Below, in pieces: positions 48,901 through 60,900 of a stretch of 64,000 nucleotides of DNA; the stretch's first letter is position 1, and each line of letters begins with the position of its first letter. The position numbers and the translations under genes were made by a program. The notes under the pieces were generated by a model. It was not told where the DNA came from. It saw nothing but the letters and a program-made list of their open reading frames with translations, and made no database searches. The stretch comes from Mycobacterium sp. Root265 (GTDB taxonomy: Bacteria > Actinomycetota > Actinomycetes > Mycobacteriales > Mycobacteriaceae). The stretch lies in assembly GCF_001428895.1 (NCBI RefSeq), contig NZ_LMJA01000012.1, positions 187,313 through 251,312 of the forward strand. The letters run 5' to 3'.

Positions 48901-51900
48901 CGGCGTAGGTCCAGCAGCGGCCCTCGTCGGTGAGCGCGACCGCATCCGGGGTGCGGGCGGCCTGCGCGCTGAACGACTCCGACAACGAGACCGGCGCATC
49001 CGGCGCACCGTCGAGTGCCGCGCGGTGCCCGAGTTCGTCGAGGCGCGCGCGCTCGGGCTCGTCGAGCAGGCTCACCGCCGACAGCGGGCGGTCCGGGTCG
49101 GCGGTGGCGGCGGTCAGCATGCGTTCCAGCCGCCCGATCAGGGTTTCGACGGTGCCGGCGTCGAACACATCGGTGCGGAACTCCACCTCGCCGCCGATAC
49201 CGGCGGGCGCTCCGGTGTCGGTCCACCGCTCGGCCAGGGAGAAGGTGAGGTCCATCCGGGCGGACTGCGTGCTCAACGGAACCGGAGCGACATCAACGCC
49301 TTTCAGCCCGGGTCCGGCGGCGGCGTCGTTGTGTCCGGCGAAGTTCTGCCAGGCCAGCATGACCTGGACCAGGGGGTGATGGGTGAGGCTGCGGGCCGGG
49401 TTGAGGCGCTCGACGAGCACCTCGAACGGGACGTCCTGATTCTCGAAGGCCTCCAGGCTGCGGGTGCGGACCTGCGCCAGCAGATCGGCGAAGCTGGGAT
49501 CGTCGGAGACGTCGGCGCGCAGCACCATGGTGTTGACGAAGAAGCCGACCAGGTCATCGAGCTTGGTGTCGCGCCGACCGGCGATCGGGAATCCCACCGC
49601 CACATCGGAACTCGCGGTGACCTTGGCCAGCAGGGCCATCAGAGCGCTCTGCACCACCATGAACGGCGTCGCGTTGTGCTGGCGGGCCACCCGGGCGATC
49701 TGCTCCTGCAGGCCGGCCGGCCAGTGCACGCTCACGGTGTCACCGGCCATGTCGGCGATCAGCGGGTAGGGCCGGTCGGTGGGCAGCTCGAGGCGCTCGG
49801 GCATCGCGGCAAGCGTCTGCTCCCAGTAGTCCAGCTGCGCCGCGACCCGGCTCTGGCTGTCCTGCAGATCGCCGAATTGGGCGCGCTGCCAAAGGGTGTA
49901 GTCGACGTACTGGACCGGCAGCGGCTCCCAGTCCGGGGCGTGGCCGGCGCACCGGTCGGCGTAGGCCAGGCTCAGGTCGGCGACCAGCGGCCGCAGCGAC
50001 CAGCCGTCCGCGGCGATGTGGTGCAGCACGGTGACCAGGACGTGGTCGTCGGCGCTGATGCGGAACAGCTGGGCGCGCAGCGGGATGTCGACGGACAGGT
50101 CGAAGGTCCGGCGGGCCGCCTCCTGCAGCCCCGCATCGAGCCTGCCCGGCGACCACCCGCTCGCATCAACGATGTGCCAACCGAAATCGGCGCGCTCGGC
50201 CGGGATCACCACCTGCTGCGGGGTGCCGGCCGGCGCCACGAACAGCGTGCGCAGGCTTTCGTGCCGGGTGACCACATCGGCCAGGGCGGCCTCCAGCGCG
50301 TCGACGTCCAGCGGGCCGGTGCAGCGCAGGGCGACGGCCATGTTGTACACCGCCGACGGGCCCTGCACCTGGTCGACGAGCCACAACCTGTTCTGCGCGA
50401 ACGACAGCGGGATCTCGGTGGGTCGTTGCGCCACCACCAGCGGTTCGCGCCGGACCGCACCGTGATCCACACGCTGCGCCAGCTGCGCGACGGTGGGCGC
50501 CTCGAACACCGCCCGGACCGGCAGGTCGATATCGAGGGCGGCGTTGATCTCGGCGATCAGCCGCATGCTGGACAGCGAATCCCCGCCGAGGTCGAAGAAC
50601 GAGTCCTCCACGCCGACCCGGTCGAGGCCGAGCACGCGGGCGAAGACACCCGCCAGGACCTCCTCGGCGAGGTTGGCCGGTGCCCGCTGCGGGCCTGCCG
50701 CGTAATCGGGCTCCGGGAGGGCGCGCACGTCGAGCTTGCCGCTGACGGTGACGGGCAGCGCCTCGATCCGCGCCACCGCGGAGGGCACCATGTAGGCCGG
50801 AAGCCGTTGCGCCAGCACCGCGCGGGCCTCGGCGGCGTCCGCGGTGCCGGTGATGTAGCCGACCAGGCGCCGGCGACCGGCATCGTCGGCCCGCACGACC
50901 ACCACGGCCTGGTCGACCCCGTCGACCGCGGCCAGCGCGGACCGCACCTCGCCGAGTTCGATGCGGTAACCGCGGATCTTCACCTGCTCGTCGGCGCGGC
51001 CCAGATACTGCAGCTGCCCGTCGGGGCCCCAGCGAACCAGGTCCCCGGTGCGGTACATCCGTTGCCCCGCGGTCCCGAACGGGCACGGCAGGAACCGTGT
51101 CGCGGTGAGGGCATGCCGGTTCCAGTAGCCGACGCTGACCCCGTCACCGGCGACGTACAGTTCGCCGACGGCTCCGGGCCGCACGGGTTGCAGCCCGTCA
51201 TCGAGCACGAACAGGGCGGCACCGCGTGGCGGCGCACCGATCGGCGGGACCCCGGACCCCGGGTGCAGCGGCGCGCTGGCCGAGGCCCAGATGGTGGTCT
51301 CGGTCGGGCCGTACAGGTTGACCATGACCCGGCCGGTCTGCGCCGTCCAGCGGTCCACCAGTTCCGGTGGGCAGGCCTCGGCGCCGATCATCAGCGCCAC
51401 CGATTCCAGGCCGTCGGTGGGCAGCATCGCTGCGGCCGAAGGTGTCTGGCACAGCACGGTCACGCCTTCACGGACCAGTATGTCGTGGAACTCGGTGGCC
51501 GAGCGGGCGGCCTCGTCGGGTACCACCACCAGACGGGCGCCGTGCAGCAGGGCGCCCCAGATCTCCCACACCGAGAAATCGAAGGCATAGGAGTGGAACT
51601 GCGACCACACCTGTTCGGAGTTCAGGTCGATACCGATCTGCACGTCGTCGAACAGCTGGGTCAGGTTGCGGTGCGCAAGCGCAACGCCTTTGGGCCTGCC
51701 GGTGGTCCCGGAGGTGTACATGACATAGGCAATGTCATCGGGGTGCGGTCCGGGCAGCTCGGAGACCTCCGCGAGGTGCGCGGCGTGCACATCGATGATC
51801 CGCAGGTCGTGACCGTCGAACCGGTCGGCGAGGCCGGCGGTGGTGACCGCGGCCACCGGCGCGGTGTCGGAGACCATGAACGCGATGCGCGCCGACGGCA

Positions 51901-54900
51901 TGACCGGATCCATCGGCAGGTACGCGGCCCCCGATTTCAGCACGGCCAGGATAGCCACCACGGCCTCGGCGGAGCGCGGAACCAGCAGCGCTACCGTGCG
52001 GCCGGGTCCGGCACCGGCGGTCACCAGCCGTTGCGCCAACCGGTCGGAGGCATCGTCCAGTTCGGCGTAGGTGAGCGAGATGTCACCGCACACCACGGCC
52101 ACCCGATGCGGCGCCCGGGTGACCTGGCCGCGGAACCGGTCGGGGATCGTGGTGGCGGCCACCGACCGGCTCAGCGCCGCCCGGTTACCCCAGCGGTCCA
52201 GCGTGACCTGCTCTTCGGTGTCCGCGGCGGTGAGATCCGACAACGGTCGCGCGGGATCGGTCGTCATCGCGAGCAGCACCCGGGTGAATCGTTCGGTCAG
52301 CGCGGTGATGTCCTCGGCGCCGAACACCTCGGTGTCGTACTCGATGCGCAGCGTCAGATCCCGGCCGGGCTGGGCCTGCACGGTGAGGGGGTAATGGCTG
52401 GACTCCCGGGTGCTGACGTCGGTGACGCTCAGCTCGTGATCACCGGACAGTGCCGCGGTGTCCACCGGATAGTTCTCGTAGGCGAACATGGTGTCGAAGA
52501 GCTGGTCGTGCCCGGTGACCCGGTGAATGTCGTTGAGCGACAGGTGCTGCTGGTCGAGGGTGTCGTTGTACGCACCGTGCAGCTGCTCGAGCAGGTCGAC
52601 TGTGGAGGTGGCCGGGGTGATGCGCGCCCGCACCGGAAGCGTGTTGATGAACAGGCCGATCATGGATTGGACGCCGGGGACCTCGGCGGGCCTACCGGAC
52701 ACCGTGGTGCCGAAGGCGACATCACGACGGCCGGTGAGCCAGCACAGCACCTGCGCGTACCCAGCCTGCAGCACGGTGTTGACGGTGGTGTGCCGGGCCC
52801 GCGCCAAAGCGGCCACCGCGTCGGCAACTCCGTCGGCCAGGGTGACGGTGTCCACGCGGCGCGGCCCGGGGCGGGTCCGGTCCGCTGGACCCACCAGGGT
52901 GGGCTCGTCGAAGCCGGCGAAGAGTTCACCCCACACGGCACGCGCCGCATCGAGGTCACGGCCGGCCAGCCAGGTGAGGTAGCGGCGGTACGGCGTGGCA
53001 GCGGGCAGCCGGTGCCCGTGGTAGCCGGCGAAGATCTCCCCCAGCAGGATCGGCATGGACCAGCCGTCCAGCACGATGTGGTGATTGGTCAGCACGAACC
53101 GATGGCGTTCTGCCCCAAGCCGGATCAGCGTGGTGCGGAAGACGGTCTTCTCGGTGAGGTCGCAGACCGCGGCGCGCTCGGCCGCGCAGATCCGGTCGAC
53201 CTCGACCGGATCCGGGTCGGCGGCGAGATCCACCTGCCGCCAGGCCGCGGTGGGCTGGGCGGGGATGATCTGTATCGGCGGCGACGCGTGGAAGCGTGCG
53301 GCGAGGTGTGGGTGGCGCTTGACCACGCCGCGCACCGCGGCCCGCAGCCGCTCCGCGTCGAGCGGGCCGACCAGTTCGATGGCGACCTGCCCGGCGTACA
53401 GATCGTCGGTGCCCTCGGCGGTGGTGGCGTGGAACAACAGACCCTGCTGGACCGGTGTCAGCGGCAGCATGTCGGCGATCCGGTAGCGGTGTTGCAGTTC
53501 GTCGATCTGCTGCTGGCTCAGCTGCGCGGGGAAGATATCGGACGGGGTGAGGCCTCCCCCACCGGCCCGCACGTGCGCACAGATCCCGGCCAGGGCCTCG
53601 AACCACAGCCGGCTCAGCCGGGACACCTGCGCCTCGTCGAGTGCCGAAGGCGCCCAGGTCCATCCGGCGTGCAGCCGGGGACCGTCGGCCCCGTCCACCG
53701 TCGCGGCGTTGAGTTCCAGGGTGTGCATGAGCGGCATGGCGATGGCCGAGGCCGACTCGGTGAGCGACCAGTCCTCGCTCGGCCGCCACAGCTCGGAGAG
53801 ATCCGACGTGCCCGTCTGCCGCCCCAGATAGTTGAAGCCGATGGTCGGCTCGGGCGCCGTCAGGTGGACCTCATCGTTGAGATAGCGCAGCAGGCCGTAG
53901 CTCAGCGCGTCGGGCAGGGCCCGCAACTGTTCCTTGGCGTCCTTGATCACCGCGCCGAGTGCGGTGTCACCGGAGATGATCTGCGCCCAGGACAGCTCCC
54001 CAGCGCTCAGTTCGAGGGCCACCGGGGACTTCGTGGTGAACCAGCCGACGGTGCGGGACAGATCGAGATCGGCGGCGAGTTCCTCGTGGCGGCCGTGGCC
54101 CTCGACGTCGATGGCGATCGACGTCTGGGCGGTGAACTCCGCCGCGGCCAGGGCGAACCCGATCAGCAGGATGTCCTGGATCCCGGTATGGAACGCTGCC
54201 GGTGCGGCGGTCAGCAGGATGTCGGTGGTCTCGGTGTCCAGCTGTGCCGACATCCGGCCGGCGGTGGCGAAGGTGTCGGTGCCCGAACGTAGCGCGGGGA
54301 GCACCGAGGGTGTCTGCGCGACCCGCTGCCATGTCTCGGTGTGCGCGACGATCTCCGGCCGGTGCGCATGGTCGGTGAGCACCGCCGCCCACCGCTGGAT
54401 CGAGGTGCCGCCGGCGGGCAGCTGTACCGGCTCCCCGGTCTGCAGCTGGGACCAGGCGATATTGATGTCTTCCAGCAGGATTCGCCAGGACGCGGCATCG
54501 ACCGCCAGGTGATGGATCATCACCGCCAGCTGTCCGGTGCTGGGTACCCACAGTGCGCGCAGCATCGCACCGGTGGCGGGGTCGAGTCCCGACCGGGCTT
54601 CGGCGAGTACCTCGTCGGTGAGGGCGCCGGCGTTGTGCAGGCAGTCGCGCGCGTCCACCGTTCCCGGTGGGTCCACCTGCAGGCCGGTGAGCTCACTGAC
54701 CCGCAGCCGCAGCGCGCCGTGCCGGTCCAGCAGGGTCTGCAGCACCGCCAGCACATCGGCTTCGATGGCGCCCGCCGGCGCCTGCACCAGCATCGTCTGG
54801 TTGAACTCGGCAGTCGGTCCGTCAACCTCGTTGAGCCACCGCATGATCGGGGTCGCCGGCATCGGCCCGAAGCCCTCGTCGGCGACGGTATCGGTCTGGG

Positions 54901-57900
54901 CCGTCTCGACCACCCGGGCCAGCCGGGCCACCGTCTGTTCGACGAAGATGTCCCGGGTCCGGCAGGTCAGTCCGGCGGCCCGGGCCCGCGTCACGACCTG
55001 CATCGAGGAGATGCTGTCGCCGCCGAGATCGAAGAACGACTCGTCGACGCCCACCCGGTCGGCGCCGAGCACGTCGGCGTAGATGCCGGCCAGGACTTCC
55101 TCGACCGTGTTGCTCGGCGCCGCGTACTCGCCGCTGGTGTACTCGGGGGCCGGCAACGCACGCACATCGAGCTTGCCGTTGGGGGTGAGTGGCAGTTCGG
55201 CAACGGTGATCACCGCCGCCGGGATCATGTACCCCGGAAGGGTGTCGGCGAGCCCGGCGCGCACCGCCGTCGGGTCGGCTGTGCCGGTGATGTAACCGAC
55301 CAGGCGTTTGTCCCCTGGGCGGTCCTCACGGGCGATCACCACGGCCTGGTCTACCCCGGTCCGGCCCGCCAAAGCGGTTTGTACATCGCCCAATTCGATC
55401 CGGTAGCCGCGAATCTTCACCTGCTCATCGGCACGACCGAGATAGTCCAGCTGTCCGTCGGCGCGCCACCGCACCAGATCCCCGGTGCGGTACATCCGCG
55501 CGCCGGCACCGGCGAACGGGCACGCCACGAACCGCGCGGCACTCAGCCCGCCACGGTTCACATAGCCGGCCGCAACGCCGCCGCCGGCAATGTACAGCTC
55601 ACCGATCACGCCGGCCGGGACCGGCCGCAGCCAGGCGTCGAGCACGAACAGCGCGGCGCCGCCGGCCGGGGATCCGATCGGCACGACCGCCGTCGGCTCC
55701 GGTGTCAGTGGCGCGCTGATGGATGCGTAGATGGTGCCCTCGGTGGGACCGTAGGCGTTGATCACCGTTCTCGGCGCCCAGCGGTCGACCAGTTCGGCCG
55801 GGCAGGCCTCGCCGGCCACCACCAGTGTCACCCCGTCGAGACCGTCCGGCGCGAGAGCACCTGCCGCCGAGGGAGTCTGGCTCAGGACGGTCACCTGCTC
55901 GTCGAGGAGCAGTGTGCGCAGGTCCTCGGGTGCGCGTGCCACCGATTCGGGGATCACCACCAGCCGTCCGCCCTGCAGCAGTGCACCGAAGATCTCCCAG
56001 ACCGAGACGTCGAAGGCCAGCGAGTGCCACTGCGACCAGACTCCGGTGCGGGGCAGCCCGGAATCCGGTGCGGTCAGCAGCGCTGTCACGTTGCGGTGGC
56101 TGACGGCAACGCCTTTGGGCACTCCGGTGGTGCCCGAGGTGTAGATCAGGTACGCCAGATCGTCGGCGGCAGGTGCCGGCAGCGCGGTGTTGGGGTGATC
56201 GGCGACGGCGGCGTCGTGCACGTCGATGATGACGCCGTCATAGTCGGTCAGTTGTGCGCTGAGTGCGGCGGTGGTGACGACGGCCACCGGTGCGGCATCG
56301 CCCAGTACCACCGTGATCCGGGCCGGCGGCAGCGCCGGGTCGAGCGGCAGATAGGCGGCACCGGATTTGAGCACCGCCAGGATCGTGATGATCGCCTCGG
56401 CGGAACGTGGCATCAGTAGGGCCACCGTCCGCCCGGGCCGGGCCCCTTGTGCGGTGAGCAGATTCGCCATCCGGTTGGCGGCGTCGTCCAGTTCGGCGTA
56501 GGTCAGCGACCGGCCGTCGGTCCATCCCCCGTCGCTCTGCTCGCCCTGGCAACGCAGCGCCACCGCATCCGGGTCGCGGGCGACCGCCGCGGTGAACAGT
56601 TCCGGTATCGACGCATCCGAGACGGCCCGGGTGAACACGTCGCGGTGGCTCAGCGCGTCGAGGCGTTCCCGTTCGGCGTCGTCGAGCAGGTCCACCGCCG
56701 ACAGCGCCAGGGCGGGCGCGGCGGTGGTGGCGGCCAGCACCCGCTCAAGGCGGTCGATCAGGGTCTCGATGGTGGCGGCATCGAACACATCCGTGCGGTA
56801 TTCGACGGTGCCGCCGATCCCGGCCGGCTCGCCGTCCTCGGTCCACAACTCGCCCAGGGAGAAGGTGAGGTCCATGCGCGCGGTCTTGGTGTCCACCGGC
56901 AGCGGTTCGATCTGCAGCCCGCCCAGCGCCAGACCCGAGGTGGTCTGCCGGTGACCGGGCAGGTTCTGCCAGGCGAGCAGCACCTGCACCAGCGGATGAT
57001 GGCTCAGGTTGCGGGTCGGGTTGAGCCGCTCCACGAGCACGTCGAAGGACACGTCCTGGTTCTCGTAGGCGGCCAGGCTGCGCTGCTGCACCTGCGCCAG
57101 CAGGTCGGCGAAGGTGGGGTCGCCGTCGATCTCGACCCGCAGCACCAGGGTGTTGACGAAGAATCCGACCAGGTCGTCGAGCGCGGCGTCGCGGCGGCCC
57201 GCGACCGGAACACCGACTGCCACATCGGAGGTCGCGCCGATCTTGCTCAGCAGCAGGGTGAGCGCCGTCTGCACCACCATGAAGCTGGTCGCGTTGTGTT
57301 CGCGGGCGATCCGGGCGATGCGGCGCTGCAACTCGGCGGGCCAGGCGACCGCGACGACGGCTCCGCGCTGCCCGGCGACCAGGGGGTAGGGACGGTCGGT
57401 GGGCAGCTGCAGCCGCTCGGGCAGGCCGGCCAGCGCGCTCTCCCAGTAGGCCAGTTGCCCGGCGATGGCGCTGTCCGCGGTGTCCAGTTCGCCGAATTGT
57501 GCTCGCTGCCAGAGGGTGTAGTCCACATACTGCACCGGTAGCGGCACCCAGTCCGGGGCCTGCCCGGCGCTTCGGCTTGCGTAGGCCACGCTGAGGTCCC
57601 GGGCCAGCGGTGTCATCGACCAGCCGTCGGCGGCGATGTGGTGTACCGCTGCCACCAGTACGTGCACATCGGGTTGCACCCGGAAGAGACCGGCCCGCAA
57701 GGGGATCTCGGCGGACAGGTCGAAGGCGTAGCGCGCGGCGGCGCCGACCGCCTCATCCAGCCGGCCTGCCGGCCAGTCGGTGGCATCGGTGAACTGCCAA
57801 CCACATTCGGCCCGGTCCGCCGGCAGCACCACCTGCTGCGGTATCCCGTCGGGTGCCACCAGCAGGGTGCGCAGGCTCTCGTGCCGGGCGATGACGTCGT

Positions 57901-60900
57901 TCAGCGCGGCGTGCAGCGCATCGATGTCGAGGTCGCCGCGCAGCCGCAGTGTCGTCGCCATGTTGTACACCGCCGACGGGCCCTGCAACTGCTCGAGGAA
58001 CCACAACCTGTTCTGCGCGAACGACAGCGGGATGACCGCGGGACGGTCGCCGGCCACCAGCGGCTCCAGCCGTCCAGCGTCCTCAACGATGCGCGGTGCC
58101 AGCTCCGCGACGGTGGGCGCCTCGAAGATGGTGCGCACCGCGAGGTTGGCGTGCAGGCTGCTGTTGATGGCGGCGATCAGCCGCATGGCAGTGATGCTGT
58201 CACCGCCGAGGTCGAAGAAGGAATCGTCGGAACCGACCCGCTCCACGCCGAGAAGCTGGGCATAGATACCGGCCAGGATCTCTTCGACGGCGCCGGTCGG
58301 GGCGCGGTACACCCCGGCGGCGTAATCGGGCGCCGGCAGCGCCCGGGTGTCGAGTTTGCCGTTGGCGGTGAGCGGCAGCGCCGCCAGCACCACGATGGCG
58401 GCGGGAACCATGTACGCGGGCAGCCGGGTACTGAGCGCGGCACGCACATCCACCGGGTCCACGGTGCCGGTGAGGTAACCGACCAGGCGCTTGTCCCCGG
58501 GACGGTCCTCACGGGCGATGACGACAGCCTGGTCCACCCCGGCCACGTCCGCCAAAGCGGTCTGCACATCGCCCAATTCGATGCGGTAGCCGCGAATCTT
58601 CACCTGCTCATCGGCACGGCCCAGATAATCCAGCTGACCGTCGGCACGCCAGCGCACCAGATCCCCGGTGCGATACATCCGCCCGCCTACGCCGGCGAAC
58701 GGGCACGCCACGAAGTGCGAGCCGGTCAGCGATCCGCGGCCCAGATATCCTGCGCCCAGTCCGGCACCGGCCACATACAGTTCGCCGACCACGCCGACCG
58801 GCACCGGGCGCAGCCAGGCGTCCAGCACGAACAGCGCGGCCTGCGAGACCGGTGATCCGATCGGCACATTGCCCGGCTCGGCGCCCAGCGGGGCGCTGAT
58901 CGTGACGCACATGGTGGTCTCGGTGGGGCCGTAGGCGTTCAGCATGGTCCGCCCGCCGGAGGTCCACTTCTGCACCACCTCCGGTGAGCAGGCCTCGCCA
59001 ACGGCGACCAGCACGGTCGATTCCAGCCCTTCGGTCGGTAGCACCGCTGCCGCCGAGGGGGTTTGGGTGAGGACGGTGACGCCCTCGGCGACGATCACCG
59101 CGTGCAGTTCCTCGACATCCGGGACCACCACGACGCGGCCGCCGCGCAGCAGTGGCGCGAAGATCTCCCAGACGGACACGTCGAAGGCCAGCGAGTGCGC
59201 GTGGCTCCAAACCGAACCCTCGGGCAGCCCGCGGTGCGGTGCCCCGAGCAGCTGGCTGACATTGGCGTGGGTCAGCCCGACGCCCTTCGGCACGCCGGTG
59301 GTACCCGAGGTGTAGATCAGGTAGGCGAGGTTGTCGGCGGCCGGCACCGGCAGCGGCGTGCTGACACCGCCGTCGGGCATGGCGTCGATGTCGATCACCG
59401 CGCCGCCGAAACCTGCCAGCAGGCCACCGAATTCGCGGTCGGACGCCGCGGCGACCGGTGTGGCGTCGGACAGCACGAACGCGATGCGTTCGGCGGGCCA
59501 GGCCGGGTCGATCGGCAGGTAGGCCGCCCCGGTCTTGAGAATGGCCAGGATCGCGGAGATCGCCTCGGCCGAACGCGTCAGCAGCAGCGCCACGGTCTGC
59601 CCCGGTCCCGCACCGTGCCGGATCAGCAGGTGCGCCAACCGATTCGACGCGTCGTCGAGGGCTGCGTAGGTGAGCGACCGGTCGCCGCTGACCGCCACCG
59701 CGTCGGGGGTGCGCGCGACGTGTCGGCCGAACAGTTCCGGTATCGAGATTCCGGTGGGGGCGCCGTCGAGCGCGGCCATGTTGCCGAATGCGCGCAGCCG
59801 TGACATCTCGTCGTCATCGAGGACATTCAGCGCCGCCAGCGTCCGCGCGGGATCGGCGGTCATCTCCGTCAGCACCCGGCCCAGGCGATCGACGAGGGCG
59901 GTCACGGTTGCCGCGTCGAACACGTCGGTGCGGAACTCGACGATGCCGCCGATGCCGGCGGGGTCTCCGGTTTCCGTCCAGCGTTCGGCGAGGGAGAACG
60001 CCAGATCCATGCGCGCGGTGTGGGTGTCGACCGGCAGCGGGGTGATCTCCAGGTCGCCGAGCACCAGCCCGGCAGCGGTGTCGGCGTGCTGCCAGGGCAG
60101 GTTCTGCCAGCCCAGCATGACCTGGATCAACGGGTGATGGGTGAGGCTGCGGGCGGGATTGAGCCGTTCGACCAGTACCTCGAACGGCACGTCCTGATGT
60201 TCGTAGGCGGCCAGGCTGCTGGTGCGCACCCGCTCCACCAGATCGGCGACCGACGGATTGCCTGCGAAATCGACACGGAGCACCAGGGTGTTGACGAAGA
60301 AGCCGACGAGATCGTCGAGGGCGGTGTCGGAGCGTCCCGCGATCGGGAATCCCACGGCCACATCGGAGCTGGCGCTCAGCTTTGACAGCAGCACCGCCAG
60401 GGCGGCCTGCACGACCATGAAGCTGGTGGCGTTGTGCGCGGTGGCGACCCGGGCGATCTGCTGCTGCAACTCGGCGGGCCAGTCGACATCGACGGTGGCG
60501 CCGCGGTGGTCCGCCACCGCCGGGTACGGGCGGTCCGTAGGCAGATCGAGGTGCTCCGGTATCCCGGTCAGGGCCTCTTCCCAGTACCCCAGCTGCTCGC
60601 TGATCGGGCTGTCCGGGTCGCCGAGCTCACCCAGTTCGCCGCGCTGCCACAGGGTGTAATCGACGTACTGCACCGACAGCGGTTCCCACTGTGGCGGTTT
60701 CCCGGCGGACCGGCTCGCGTAGGCGGTGCCCAGGTCGGTGACCAAGGGCCGCAGCGACCATCCGTCGGCCGCGATGTGGTGTACCACGGCCACCAGCAGG
60801 TGCTCCTCCGCAGCGACACGGAAAAGACCGGCGCGCAGCGGTATCTCGGACGCCAGGTCGAAGGCGTACTCGGCCACCGCACTCACGGCCTCGTCCAGCC

